DNA of 64,000 nucleotides from Bog-473 sp963711065. GTDB lineage: Bacteria > Actinomycetota > Acidimicrobiia > Acidimicrobiales > RAAP-2. The notes beneath the pieces were generated by a model. It worked only from the letters and a program-made list of their open reading frames with translations, was not told the origin of the DNA and did not search any database. Each line of letters begins with the position of its first letter. Position 1 is the stretch's first letter. Location: NCBI GenBank assembly GCA_963711065.1, contig CAVQCO010000004.1, forward strand, positions 1-64,000. Direction: 5' to 3'. Position numbers and translations under genes: made by a program. Shown here piece by piece: positions 18,601 to 26,891 of the stretch.

Positions 18601-18978
18601 ATCGTCGCCCGGAACCACCACTACCTCGGCGACGCCGACCAGGCCCTCCTGACGCTGGAGGAGGCCTTGGAGTTGACCCGGACCTCGGGGGAGCTCGTCC
18701 ACCAGCCGGACCTCCTGCGCCTGCGCGCCGAGATCAAGGCCCTCGCCCACCCCGAGCGGATGCACGAGGTCGTCGCAGACCTGGTCGATGCCGTGGAGAT
18801 CGGCCTGGCGCAGGGGTCGCTCGTCCTCGCGCTGCGGGCGGCGAACGACATGGCCCGGCTTCCCAGCTACCTACGTCCGCCGGATTGGACCGACCGGATC
18901 CGCGCCGTGCTCGAGCGGTTCCCACCCAACTCCTCGAGCCCCGAACTCCCCGAGGCGCTGGGCCTTCTCGGAATCTGA
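15694..18978 (+). CDS. Class III cyclase / AAA-type ATPase / TPR regulatory protein
   Basis: A 1094-residue regulator. Residues about 74-255 are a class III nucleotide-cyclase domain with both metal aspartates (D83 in FADIVQST, D127 in QFQGDGVV) and transition-state Asn in NVAARLQ. A NACHT/AAA_16-type ATPase follows with Walker A GVAGIGKSA (about 310-318) and Walker B-like LVWVEDLHWAD, then about 500 residues of TPR-like helices. This resembles cyclase-ATPase fusions common in Actinobacteria, whose cyclase can be active or serve as a sensor. GTG 15694 has GAGGAGG before it. It probably senses a signal for the operon's lipid genes. Confidence 0.85.
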   Translation: MTSANGQQAASAEDRLSLLIDRLLASMDAAASIGAWDRVVELANDVLAVDPPNQRASSMLERATLERSLPGGQRAFVSLVFADIVQSTDMADVAEPEVVQDIFVLYRRVAAETIEELGGRVLQFQGDGVVACFGYPTAHEDDARRAVLAALRLVERMGQAAMELQRRHGIEPTIRVGVHSGTVVIAGLESGVLDGSAIAGSAPNVAARLQGEAEPGSVLISDTTRQLVEPHFELKPIGSRSLKGIARPMELHEVVRSNVVVPNAGRGLPQSVALVGRQGQSRRLRYTWKHLVHDARGSTRPEEAVVVVRGVAGIGKSALAAELAAHVHVEGGAVLQASCSPYHGNVALWPIARMLEQVLGFYPDQPHEQRLAELQSRLEDAGLEREALPLIAPLLGLEADERWARPQVDALALRQATLRALLAWLAHTAALTPTLVWVEDLHWADPTTVDLLGLLTTESVPGTMILITSRDALDAPWGASVLDIELEPLKGKEAAGLVAALTDGGLDATQAELIVERGAGIPLFLQELTRSTVTSERGEVLPPRIHEILTARLRAPGIDLRVAQLAAALGGEFEEEPLRELAGRPVDDALARLEEAEIIDRVAEIRLGRFRFRHGLLRDAAYETQVLPSRQATHRKIAELLESRPASAGDLAVVAHHYDLAGDASLSIPAYIKAAQAAQSTASHTEARRLLDRALELAATMPEGDERDLTDLMIRMQRTVSTSSLYGYGYPEVFDDFTVAEEICRRLTDRPEIMPAQVGIWSYLLVRGSVDASSVVLEPLTDVLEEPATAWFAPEIKSCLGYGAFYQGRLDDAHRWLLEAWEGYHSRSLDAASSPFWPLPHDPVPITAVALACVAALQGYTEESAQWERRALESAEDLDFPAGPFSSAFVTVYLAWVRMVTGDFEEAREFGRRTIEIGERCRFEYFQLLGGQYKLVPEAGQPCDVVELEMYGQGMDLVGHGAFRPTYLGIVARNHHYLGDADQALLTLEEALELTRTSGELVHQPDLLRLRAEIKALAHPERMHEVVADLVDAVEIGLAQGSLVLALRAANDMARLPSYLRPPDWTDRIRAVLERFPPNSSSPELPEALGLLGI

Positions 18979-18979
18979 G

Positions 18980-21115
18980 ATGTCCGGTGCGCGGGGCTCG
19001 GTGGCCATCTTGGGCGGTGGCATGGGTGCGCTGACCACCGCGTTCGAGCTCAGCGCGGGCGACTGGACCACGCGGTTCGAACGCATCACCGTGTACCAGC
19101 GCGGCTGGCGCCTCGGCGGCAAGGGGGCGAGCAGCAGGGGACCGAACGGCCGAGTGGAGGAGCACGGGCTCCACGTGCTGCTCGGCTACTACGACCACAC
19201 ATTCGACGTGATGCGCCGGTGCTACGAGGAGCTCGGCCGAGAGAGGTTCGACCCCGGCTGTCCCATCCGCACCTGGGACGACGCGGTCGCGCCGTCGAAC
19301 CTGGTCGGCGTGGTGGACCGGCACGACGGCGCGTGGGAGCCGTGGGTGGCGACCTTCAGCCCGGCCGGCGGACGCCCTGGTGCGGGCAATCAGGAAGGCA
19401 CGGGATCGGCGCCGATGGACATGGCCGACCTCGTGGTCCGCTCCCTCCGTCTCCTCGTCGACTTCTTCGCGTCGTTGCCCCTCACCGCACCACGCGACGG
19501 CGGCGCCATCCGGCTCAGCACCTCGCCCACCGCGCCGAACCCTCGCGCCGCGGCACCGGCCGCGGCCCTGGCGTCCGCCGTCCAGGGCGCCGCGCTGATC
19601 GGCCTGACCCTCCCGCTCAGCTGGGCCGAGCGGGTGATGCGCCAGGCGACGTCGTGGAGCGGCAACCGTGACCTCGAGCGTGCGCTGCCGTCCCTCATCG
19701 AGCCGCTGCGGACCGGCCTGCGCGACACGCTCCGCGGGCACCCCGGCGCCCGCCGCAGCTACGAGCTGGTGGAGCTGGTGACGGCGAACCTGTTCGGCAT
19801 CATGGTCGACGGCCTGCTCACGCGGCCCGAGGGCTACGGAGCCATCAACCACCTCGACTACCGCGAATGGCTGCTCGGGCACGGCATCGACCCCGAGGCG
19901 CTCGAGTCACCGATCCTCCGGGGCATGTACGACCTCGTGTTCGGCTACGAGGACGGCGATCCCGCGCGCCCGCGCTTCAGTGCCGGGCTCGGACTGGACC
20001 TGGCCACCAAGATGCTCCTCGGGTACTCGGGCGCGCTGTTCTGGAGGATGCAGGCCGGCATGGGCGAGGTGATCTTCGCTCCCCTGTACGAGGTGCTGCG
20101 CAAGCGCGGGGTCGAGTTCCAATTCTTCCACCGCGTCGATGCACTCAGGCTGAGCGCCGACGGGCGCTCGATCGCCGCCATCGACGTGGGCATCCAGGCC
20201 GAGCTCGCCGACGGCGTCGATGCCTACGACCCGCTGATCCGGGTGAAGGGCCTCCCGTGCTGGCCCGACGCGCCGCTCGGCGCAGAGCTGCGCGCCACCG
20301 CCGCGCTGCACGGGGTCGACCTCGAGTCGTTCTGGTCGCCGCGCCGCGACGTCGGCCAGCGAACGCTGGAGGTGGGGAAGGACTTCGACACCGTCGTGTT
20401 CGGCATCTCGCTCGGGATGGTGCCGCACGTGTGCGACGAGCTCGTCGCGGCGTCGCCCGCCTGGCGATCGATGGTCGACAATGTCGGGACCGTGGCGACG
20501 CAGGCGTTCCAGCTCTGGTTGGCCGAGGACGAGCAGGCGCTCGGTTGGGCCGGCCCGTCCGGGATCACCGTGAGCGGCTTCGTCACGCCCTTCGACACCT
20601 GGGCGTCGATGCCGCACCTGCTGGCGGTCGAGGACTGGCCCGAGGCGGACCGGCCGAAGACGATCGCCTACTTCTGCAGCGTCCTCGAGGCGCCGGGCTC
20701 CGGGGAGGAGGGACCCGACATCGAGGCGGAGGGCAAGGCCGTGCGGGCACGGGCGCGCACGTTCCTCGACCGCGACGTGGCGACGCTGTGGCCGGCCGCG
20801 GTCGACGCCGACGGGTTCCGCTGGTCGCTCCTGTGCGACGGCGCACCCGGGACCGCGTCGGGACCAGGGCGACTCGACAGCCAGTACTGGCGGGCGAACG
20901 TCGACCCCTCCGACCGGTACGTGCAGTCGTTGCCCGGCACCGACCAGTACCGCCTGCAGCCGGGACGCACCGGCTTCGCCAACCTCGCGGTCGCCGGTGA
21001 CTGGACGGACAACGGACTGAACGCCGGGTGCGTGGAGGCGGCCACCCGATCGGGGCAACTGGCGGCCGAGGCGGTCGCTCAGCAGCTGGCGGGAGCGCAA
21101 AGGGTGGGCGCATGA
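18980..21115 (+). CDS. FAD-dependent amine-oxidase-fold oxidoreductase (phytoene desaturase/HpnE-like)
   Basis: A 711-residue flavoprotein. The N-terminus VAILGGGMGALTTAFEL is the FAD-binding Rossmann motif, YQRGWRLGGKGAS matches the second conserved segment of the amine-oxidase/phytoene-desaturase group, and the C-terminus LAVAGDWTDNGLNAGCVEAA is the usual second FAD contact. ATG 18980 lies one base after the upstream stop. Next to a polyprenyl synthase it probably oxidises an isoprenoid product, as HpnE and CrtI relatives do; the substrate cannot be read from the sequence. It is longer than CrtI (about 500) because of inserts around 130-260. Confidence 0.85.
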   Translation: MSGARGSVAILGGGMGALTTAFELSAGDWTTRFERITVYQRGWRLGGKGASSRGPNGRVEEHGLHVLLGYYDHTFDVMRRCYEELGRERFDPGCPIRTWDDAVAPSNLVGVVDRHDGAWEPWVATFSPAGGRPGAGNQEGTGSAPMDMADLVVRSLRLLVDFFASLPLTAPRDGGAIRLSTSPTAPNPRAAAPAAALASAVQGAALIGLTLPLSWAERVMRQATSWSGNRDLERALPSLIEPLRTGLRDTLRGHPGARRSYELVELVTANLFGIMVDGLLTRPEGYGAINHLDYREWLLGHGIDPEALESPILRGMYDLVFGYEDGDPARPRFSAGLGLDLATKMLLGYSGALFWRMQAGMGEVIFAPLYEVLRKRGVEFQFFHRVDALRLSADGRSIAAIDVGIQAELADGVDAYDPLIRVKGLPCWPDAPLGAELRATAALHGVDLESFWSPRRDVGQRTLEVGKDFDTVVFGISLGMVPHVCDELVAASPAWRSMVDNVGTVATQAFQLWLAEDEQALGWAGPSGITVSGFVTPFDTWASMPHLLAVEDWPEADRPKTIAYFCSVLEAPGSGEEGPDIEAEGKAVRARARTFLDRDVATLWPAAVDADGFRWSLLCDGAPGTASGPGRLDSQYWRANVDPSDRYVQSLPGTDQYRLQPGRTGFANLAVAGDWTDNGLNAGCVEAATRSGQLAAEAVAQQLAGAQRVGA

Positions 21116-21884
21116 CCGATTCAGACGGCGAGCGATTCCCTTCGGGCGCACACGAGGCCGCCCGCTTGGCCCGCGAGGTGCAGGACCTCGGGTTCGAACG
21201 CGGCGCGGACGATCGTCGAACGCTTCGTCGAGATCTTCGCCCAGTTCGCGACCACCAACGGCGGCGCGGGGACCGTGCGTCGGGACGGCGGCGGTGGTGG
21301 GGGTGGCGCTGGAGGTGGCGGTGGCGGTGGCGGTGGCGGTGGCGGTGGCGGTGGCGGTGGCGGTGGGGCGTACGGGTTCTGGGGATCGGAGCGCTCCATG
21401 TGGGCGGCGCAGTCCGACATGCAACGGGCTGCCGCCGCGTACGTCGGGTTGCTCGGACAGCTCAACGAGGCCGCCCTCGGTTTCCTCGACGCCTCCCGAT
21501 GGTTCGACGCCACCCGCTGGTGGGAGCCCCCCGACCGCGAGCAGGGTGACCTGCGCCTGCCCGACGTCGCACCCGGCGGCCGGCGCGAGCGCCCGACTGT
21601 GGCTCCACAACACGACGGCCTCGGCCGCGGTCGACCTCCGCCCGTGGTGTCCCGGGTTGGCCAGCCACACCGGCGGGTCCCTGTCCGCCACCGCGGTGAC
21701 GTGCGCACCGGAGAAGATCGATCGCCTCGAGCCCGATGTCAGCCGCCAAATCCTCGTCACCGTGGCCGTGGGAGAGGACGCGCCCGCCGGCACGTACCAC
21801 GGACAACTCCTGGTCGACGGACTGCCCGACGTCGTGTTCCCGCTGCGGGTCCGGGTGGTGCCGGCCTCGGCGAAGCCTTCGTGA
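21112..21884 (+). CDS. Hypothetical protein with long poly-Gly linker (two frameshifts)
   Basis: ATG 21112 overlaps the upstream stop (ATGA). Three frames must be joined: an N-terminal helix (EAARLAREVQDLGFER), a shift near 21207, then TIVERFVEIFAQFATTNGG leading into about 25 glycines, the segment YGFWGSERSMWAAQSDMQRA, a shift near 21583, and an Ig-like end (SRQILVTVAVGEDAPAGTYH). The stop at 21884 overlaps the GTG start of the polyprenyl synthase (GTGA), which supports the reconstruction. I recognise no family; the two parts look like separate folded units joined by the Gly linker. Confidence 0.6.
21314..21366. repeat. GGTGGC hexanucleotide repeat (about nine copies)
   Basis: A near-perfect GGTGGC array inside the coding sequence at 21112, encoding an uninterrupted glycine run. 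Unit length is a multiple of three, so copy-number change alters linker length without shifting frame. It is also a place where read errors are likely. Confidence 0.85.
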
Positions 21885-22912
21885 CGACGGGGACGGAGCC
21901 GGCGGCCGGCCTGGCCCGCTACGGCGCCATCGTCGCCGACGACCTGCGCCGGCGCTTCGACGGCGTGGCGCAGCAGCCGTATCTCGCCGAGCCCATGAGC
22001 GACTACCCGACCCGGGGTGGGAAGGCCCTGCGTCCCAGCCTCTGCCTGGCGACCTGCGAGGCCTTCGGTGGCCGGCTCGACGATGCCCTGCCCTCGGCCA
22101 TCGCGATCGAGCTGCTGCACAACGCCTTCCTGGTCCATGACGACATCGAGGACGCCAGCCTGCTCCGGAGGGGCGAGCCCACCCTGCACCGACGGTTCGG
22201 CACGCCGCTCGCGCTCAACGCCGGGGACGGCCTCGCCCTGCAGGCGATGGCGACGCTGCGCGAGAACATCGACCTGCTCGGCCCACGCCTGGCCGACCGC
22301 ATCATGGTCGAGTTCGACTTCATGAGCAGCCAGACCGTCGCCGGGCAGGCGCTCGAGCTCGGCTGGTGCCGCGACAACCGCACCGACCTCGAACCCGACG
22401 ACTACCTCGACCTCATCATGAAGAAGACATGCTGGTACACGACGGTGCTCCCCCTCCGGGTCGGTGCGCTGGTCGGCTCGGGGGGTACGGCCGAGCTCGA
22501 TCCGATGATCGAGTTCGGGTTCCACCTCGGTGCGGCGTTCCAGATCCGTGACGACATCTTGAACCTGGTCGGGGACCCGGGCGTGTACGGCAAGGAGGCG
22601 CTCGGCGACCTGCTGGAAGGGAAGCGGACGCTGATGCTCATCCACCTCCTGGCCAGCGCACACCCGGCCGACCGGCACTGGCTCGTGTCCTATCTCGGCC
22701 GAGCGCCGGAGGACCGGCCGCCCGAGGACGTCGACCGGGTGTTCGAGCTCATGATGACCTACGGGTCCATCGCCTTCGCCGCCGAGTTCGCCGCCGGCGT
22801 GGCCCGGTCCGCCCTGACCTCCATGGATGCCGCCTTCGCGGGCCTCGACGACTCCCCGGCGCGGCGCTTCATCGCCTGGCTGGTGCCGTTCATGATCGAG
22901 CGCGCCGCGTGA
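21881..22912 (+). CDS. Polyprenyl (trans-isoprenyl) diphosphate synthase
   Basis: A 343-residue trans-prenyltransferase. The first aspartate-rich motif is in LVHDDIEDASLLRRG with the following RR; GGKALRP is the upstream substrate-binding segment and FQIRDDILNLVGD the second aspartate-rich region, with N at the last position of DDxxN. These residues bind Mg and the allylic and isopentenyl diphosphates. GTG 21881 overlaps the upstream stop. Product length cannot be predicted reliably by eye. It ends the operon and would feed the flavoprotein at 18980. Confidence 0.9.
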   Translation: MTTGTEPAAGLARYGAIVADDLRRRFDGVAQQPYLAEPMSDYPTRGGKALRPSLCLATCEAFGGRLDDALPSAIAIELLHNAFLVHDDIEDASLLRRGEPTLHRRFGTPLALNAGDGLALQAMATLRENIDLLGPRLADRIMVEFDFMSSQTVAGQALELGWCRDNRTDLEPDDYLDLIMKKTCWYTTVLPLRVGALVGSGGTAELDPMIEFGFHLGAAFQIRDDILNLVGDPGVYGKEALGDLLEGKRTLMLIHLLASAHPADRHWLVSYLGRAPEDRPPEDVDRVFELMMTYGSIAFAAEFAAGVARSALTSMDAAFAGLDDSPARRFIAWLVPFMIERAA

Positions 22913-22962
22913 CCGGTGATGGGTGGCCGGATGACTCGTGGCGACGTTTCGTCCGTCGATGA

Positions 22963-23943
22963 TCAGGTGCTGACCTGCAGCACCGACTTGCCCACGGCCT
23001 GAGCCCGGTCGACCGCATCGAGCGCGTCGGGCAACCCGTCGAACGGCACCACCCGCGGGGCGCCGCCGAGGCGGCCGTCGGCAACGAGGGCCAGCAGGTG
23101 CTCGTGATCGGCTAGGGCCTCCACGCGCGTCTGGCCGCCGGCGTAAACGCCGACGATGGAGGCATTGTGAAGGACGAGCTCCGAGACATCGGGGTCGACC
23201 CACGTCCCGCTGGCGAACCCGACGGCGAGGAGCCGACCACCTCGCGACAGGCACCGTCCCAACGACGACGCGAGGGAACCACCGACCGGGTCGTAGACCA
23301 CGTCGACACCTTCACCCCCGGTGGCATCCATGACTGCGTCCTGTACCGAACCCAGCGTGCGATCGATGACGACGTCCGCGCCGGACGCTGCGCACAACTC
23401 TCGCTTGGCCTCCCCCGCCACCATCGCGATGACGCGGGCGCCGAGGGCCGCTCCCAGCCGGACCGCCGCCAGGCCCGAGCCGCCGGCGGCGCCGAGGACG
23501 AGCAACCGTTCGCCAGACTGCAAGGCACCCCGCCGCACGAGTCCGATGTACGCGGTCGAGTAGCCGATCCGAAACGCAGCCGCATCCTCGTCGCGCATGG
23601 CATCGGGCACGCGGAACGCGTTGTCCGCCCCGGCGATCGTCACCTCGGCGAACCCGCCGCGACCGTCGAAGAAGTTCGTCACCGCCATGAGCCGTGTGCC
23701 AAGGCGCCACTCGACTCCCGATCCGACCGCGTCGACGGTGCCGCACACCTCCTGACCGGGGACGAAGGGAAGCGCCGGGGAGAACGGGTACCCGCCTCGA
23801 CACATGAGCGCGTCCGGCAGTCCGATTCCCGCGGCCCGCACGCGCAGCCGGACCTCGCCAGGGCCCGGAACTGGCTCGTCGAGGTCCACGAGCCGAAGCG
23901 CGTCCCCTGGCGGGCCGAGTCGTTGGACCTGCCAGGCGTGCAC
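22963..23943 (-). CDS. Zinc-independent MDR-family quinone oxidoreductase / alcohol dehydrogenase
   Basis: A 326-residue medium-chain dehydrogenase. The N-terminal GroES-like half has PGPGEVRLRVRAAGIG and PFVPGQEVCGTVDAVG; the NAD(P)-binding half has LLVLGAAGGSGLAAVRLG. The cysteines and histidines of zinc alcohol dehydrogenases are absent, placing it in the quinone-oxidoreductase branch that reduces enones or quinones with NADPH. GTG 23943 is used: it gives the family length and lies five bases after TACGGT, a possible -10. It converges on the polyprenyl synthase gene. Confidence 0.85.
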   Translation of the reverse strand: MHAWQVQRLGPPGDALRLVDLDEPVPGPGEVRLRVRAAGIGLPDALMCRGGYPFSPALPFVPGQEVCGTVDAVGSGVEWRLGTRLMAVTNFFDGRGGFAEVTIAGADNAFRVPDAMRDEDAAAFRIGYSTAYIGLVRRGALQSGERLLVLGAAGGSGLAAVRLGAALGARVIAMVAGEAKRELCAASGADVVIDRTLGSVQDAVMDATGGEGVDVVYDPVGGSLASSLGRCLSRGGRLLAVGFASGTWVDPDVSELVLHNASIVGVYAGGQTRVEALADHEHLLALVADGRLGGAPRVVPFDGLPDALDAVDRAQAVGKSVLQVST

Positions 23944-24092
23944 GCACCACCGTACGCGGGCAGCCCGCACCTCCGGGACTTCACTCGGGAGAGGCGACGG
24001 TCCCCGAAGCGCAACGGACCACTGGACTCCAACCCCCGTTGGGGGCAGACTCGGGTCGCCGGCCATTCGTGTCGGGAAAGGGAGGGAACACC

Positions 24093-24743
24093 ATGCGGGT
24101 ATTCCATTCGAGCAACGGCAAAGTGCAGGGCGGACAGTTGGAGGCCGCCATCGCGGTCGCCGGGGAAGCGGCAAAGCTGCTCGCCCCCCACGGCGGGGAG
24201 ATCAGGTTCTTCCTGGCCGGCGTCGCCGGTGAGGAAATCAACGGGACCGTGTTCTCGCAGGAGTACGAGAGCCCCGAGGCCCTGGCCACTGCGTTCGACG
24301 CGCTGAGAGATGACGTCGAACTCCAGGCGCTGCTGTCCCGGTTGGGTGCAGCCGGATCCCCGACGCTGCTCACCTCACAGTCCATGGGCATGGAGATGCC
24401 GATCGGGCGGACACCGAAGGCCGGCCGCGGCAGCATCCTCGAGGTCCACTCGCTCCACGTCACGCCCGGCCGCATGGAGGATGCCATCGCCGAGGCGGCC
24501 GAGGTCTGCGCCTTCGTCGAAGCGAACGGGGCCACCAACGCCCGCCTGATCCAGCTGACCTATGCGGGCATGGCGAGCGGCCTGATGGCAATCACCTGCG
24601 AGCACGAGAGCATGCGGGCGCACGCGCGCATGGCCGACGCGTGGTTCAGCGACGCCGGGATAGCCCTGCAGATGAAGACCATGGGAGCCAACCCGGCGAC
24701 GACGCGAGTCGCGAGCGCCCTCTACAACGAAGTCCCGCTGTAG
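24093..24743 (+). CDS. Hypothetical protein with two ferredoxin-like (dimeric alpha/beta barrel) repeats
   Basis: ATG 24093 follows GGGAAAGGGAGGG, an excellent ribosome binding site. The 216-residue soluble protein appears to be two similar alpha/beta units: MRVFHSS..GGQLEAAIAVA..EIRFFLA and ILEVHSLHVTPGRMEDAIAEA...ARLIQLTYAG. Each has the strand-helix-strand layout of NIPSNAP or monooxygenase-type barrels. No cofactor motif is visible. It is monocistronic between a leftward dehydrogenase and a rightward SDR gene. Function unknown. Confidence 0.7.
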   Translation: MRVFHSSNGKVQGGQLEAAIAVAGEAAKLLAPHGGEIRFFLAGVAGEEINGTVFSQEYESPEALATAFDALRDDVELQALLSRLGAAGSPTLLTSQSMGMEMPIGRTPKAGRGSILEVHSLHVTPGRMEDAIAEAAEVCAFVEANGATNARLIQLTYAGMASGLMAITCEHESMRAHARMADAWFSDAGIALQMKTMGANPATTRVASALYNEVPL

Positions 24744-24927
24744 CGCGACTGCCGGCGGCGGGTCCGGCCGATCTCCAGTACCCAATCGCGCCTTCCGGGC
24801 TGATTCGTCGCCGGGCCTTGCCGTGACGCGCCACGAAGCGCGTCTCGACTCTGCGGTTGGTCACATCCCGCCCGGATGATTCCGCTGCGGCGGGTGCCAC
24901 GTCGCCTGATCGACGTCGTGGGACAAG

Positions 24928-25773
24928 ATGATGGGCATGGGATCAGAGGACACGGAGGGCGAGCATCGCCACAATGCTGCGGCCGGTGTCGGTGGCGTCC
25001 AACGGTTCGCCGGTCGGGTGGCCGTCGTCACGGGCTCGACCGCCGATCCAAGCATCGGCCGGTCCACTGCCCTCCGCCTGGCGCGGGAGGGCGCGTCGGT
25101 GGTCGTCAACGGCCGCGACGAGGGCCGCGTCGCAGCGGCGGAGGCCGCGCTGCGTGCCGAAGGGCTCGACGTCGTCGGCGTGGTCGGGTCCATGGACACC
25201 GAGGCGGCGGTGGGGACGCTCACCGACCGGGCGGTGGACGCGTTCGGCCGGATCGACCTCGTCGTCAGCACGGTGGGCGGCGCCCCCCACCCGCTCTCCT
25301 TCGACACCATCAGCGAGGCGCAGCTCCTCGAGACGATCCGGCTCAACACCTGGCCGACGGTGGCTCTGATCCGTGCCGCGCTGGCCCGGGGACTCGGGGC
25401 GGGCGGATCGGTCGTCGCCATATCGAGCGGCTCGCCGCGCAAGACGACCTCGGCCATGGTGGCGTACGCGTCGGCGAAGGCGGCGCTGAACGCGATGACG
25501 CGCACGATGGCCTCCGATCTGGCCGGCAAGGGGGTGAGGGTGAACGCCGTGAGCCCCGGGCTCGTGCGGACGACGGCGACCCGGCGCATGTGGGAAAAGG
25601 ACGGGGGTACGGCGGCGGGCTCGAACCTTCCCCTGGGCCGCTTGACCGAGGCCGAGGACATCGCCGCCGCAGTGTGCTTCCTGCTGTCCGACGACGCACG
25701 ACAGATCACCGGGATCACCCTGGACGTCGACGGGGGGAACCACCTCTCGAGCGGCTGGACGCCGATCCGGTAG
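24928..25773 (+). CDS. Short-chain dehydrogenase/reductase (SDR)
   Basis: A 281-residue classical SDR. AVVTGSTADPSIGRSTAL is the glycine-rich cofactor loop (with an insertion relative to TGxxxGIG), NGRD after strand 2 suggests NADP(H), LNTW supplies the structural Asn, AISSGS the catalytic Ser and YASAK the Tyr/Lys pair. PLGRLTEAEDIA and ITLDVDGG are the usual SDR end. Several ATGs lie close together at 24928-24940, so the exact start is uncertain. Substrate unknown. Confidence 0.87.
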   Translation: MMGMGSEDTEGEHRHNAAAGVGGVQRFAGRVAVVTGSTADPSIGRSTALRLAREGASVVVNGRDEGRVAAAEAALRAEGLDVVGVVGSMDTEAAVGTLTDRAVDAFGRIDLVVSTVGGAPHPLSFDTISEAQLLETIRLNTWPTVALIRAALARGLGAGGSVVAISSGSPRKTTSAMVAYASAKAALNAMTRTMASDLAGKGVRVNAVSPGLVRTTATRRMWEKDGGTAAGSNLPLGRLTEAEDIAAAVCFLLSDDARQITGITLDVDGGNHLSSGWTPIR

Positions 25774-25788
25774 GGGTCCTTTGACGGA

Positions 25789-26763
25789 TTACGACGTCGG
25801 CGCGGGCCAGAGCTCTCTCAGGGCCGCCAGGACGGACCCGCACTGCGCGATCTGCTCGCGCACCTGCTCGGGCGCCATGCCGGGCAGTTGGACCCGGAGG
25901 TTCAGCGCGTCGGCACCCACCTCCCGCACTGTCGCCGCGAGACGCTCCGCCACCTCGCGGGGCTCGTCGGCCGCGATCGTCTGGTCGTCGCCGAACGAGG
26001 TCGTGGGCGCGGCGTAGCTCTCGTAGACGGATCGCTGGGCGTCAACCAGATCGGACCGCACGCGGCCCAGCCAGACCCGGCGGATCAGCACCTTGGCGAC
26101 CGCCCCCCCGGCGTCGTCGAAGGCCCGGGTCAGGGGCGCGAGCTTCGATGGGGTCGACATGCCTTCCATCAGGATCCCGGCCCCGCAGCGGGCCGCTCGA
26201 ACGGCGGCGGCAACAGACACGGCCGCGCTCAGCACGGGGACCGGGGCTCGGCGGCAGGCCAGCAGCGCTGGGTCACCCTCGAGCTCGCCCAGGTCCTCGC
26301 CGCGCAGCATCGCGACGAGCCGGGGCAGCTCGACCTTGAAGCGATCGACCGCGTCCGCCTGGCTGACCCCGGCCACCGCGAAGTCGATGGGCAGGGCACC
26401 CGCGGCCACCGCGAGCCCGACGCGGCCCGGGTGGCGAGCCTGGAGCCAGGCAACCTCTTCGGCGACGAGCGCGGTGGACCGCAGGGGAAGGAGCAGCGGC
26501 GCGGCGGCGGCCCAACCGGTCGAATGCTCCGCCAGGACGAAGGTGGCCATCTGCAGCGGCTGCGCCATGTACCCGGCGAAGCCGCCGTGGTGCTCGCTCG
26601 TCATCACCCCGTCGAATCCATTTTGCAGCGCGAGGCCCGCTTGCGCGCAGAGCTCGCTGACGATGGCGCCGGACGGGAGTTCGTTGTGCGGGTACAGGCG
26701 GATGGAGACCGACCCCGGGTCGAACGGTGCGGGCGTTCGGGAGGAATGCGCCGGGCCCGTCAT
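25789..26763 (-). CDS. Luciferase-like (LLM-class) flavin oxidoreductase
   Basis: A 324-residue TIM-barrel protein. Signature parts are AGLALQNGFDGVMTSEHHGG near the N-terminus, FVLAEHSTGWAAAAPLLLPLRSTALVAEEVAWL, and a C-terminal VGADALNLRVQLPG. These are conserved in bacterial luciferase relatives using FMN or F420; the actinobacterial setting makes F420 plausible, but the sequence alone does not show which. It ends 15 bases from the convergent SDR gene. Substrate unknown. Confidence 0.82.
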   Translation of the reverse strand: MTGPAHSSRTPAPFDPGSVSIRLYPHNELPSGAIVSELCAQAGLALQNGFDGVMTSEHHGGFAGYMAQPLQMATFVLAEHSTGWAAAAPLLLPLRSTALVAEEVAWLQARHPGRVGLAVAAGALPIDFAVAGVSQADAVDRFKVELPRLVAMLRGEDLGELEGDPALLACRRAPVPVLSAAVSVAAAVRAARCGAGILMEGMSTPSKLAPLTRAFDDAGGAVAKVLIRRVWLGRVRSDLVDAQRSVYESYAAPTTSFGDDQTIAADEPREVAERLAATVREVGADALNLRVQLPGMAPEQVREQIAQCGSVLAALRELWPAPTS

Positions 26764-26891
26764 GTCAGGGGTACCGGAACCTGGTTGACGTCGACACCGA
26801 CCGGCTTGGGCACGCGGCCTTCTTAGCGGATCGCCACTGCCGGTATCGCGATGACACGGTGGGGACCTCCCGGAACGAAGGCGGGGCCCGC

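Noticed and set aside
21314..21366. GGTGGC array considered as a CRISPR or structural RNA repeat
   Set aside because: It is a simple hexanucleotide repeat within a coding frame, with no spacers.
19907..23254. A very long open frame (over 1100 codons) on the minus strand
   Set aside because: It lies antisense to the flavoprotein, hypothetical and polyprenyl synthase genes, whose motifs are clear; long antisense frames are a by-product of extreme third-position GC.
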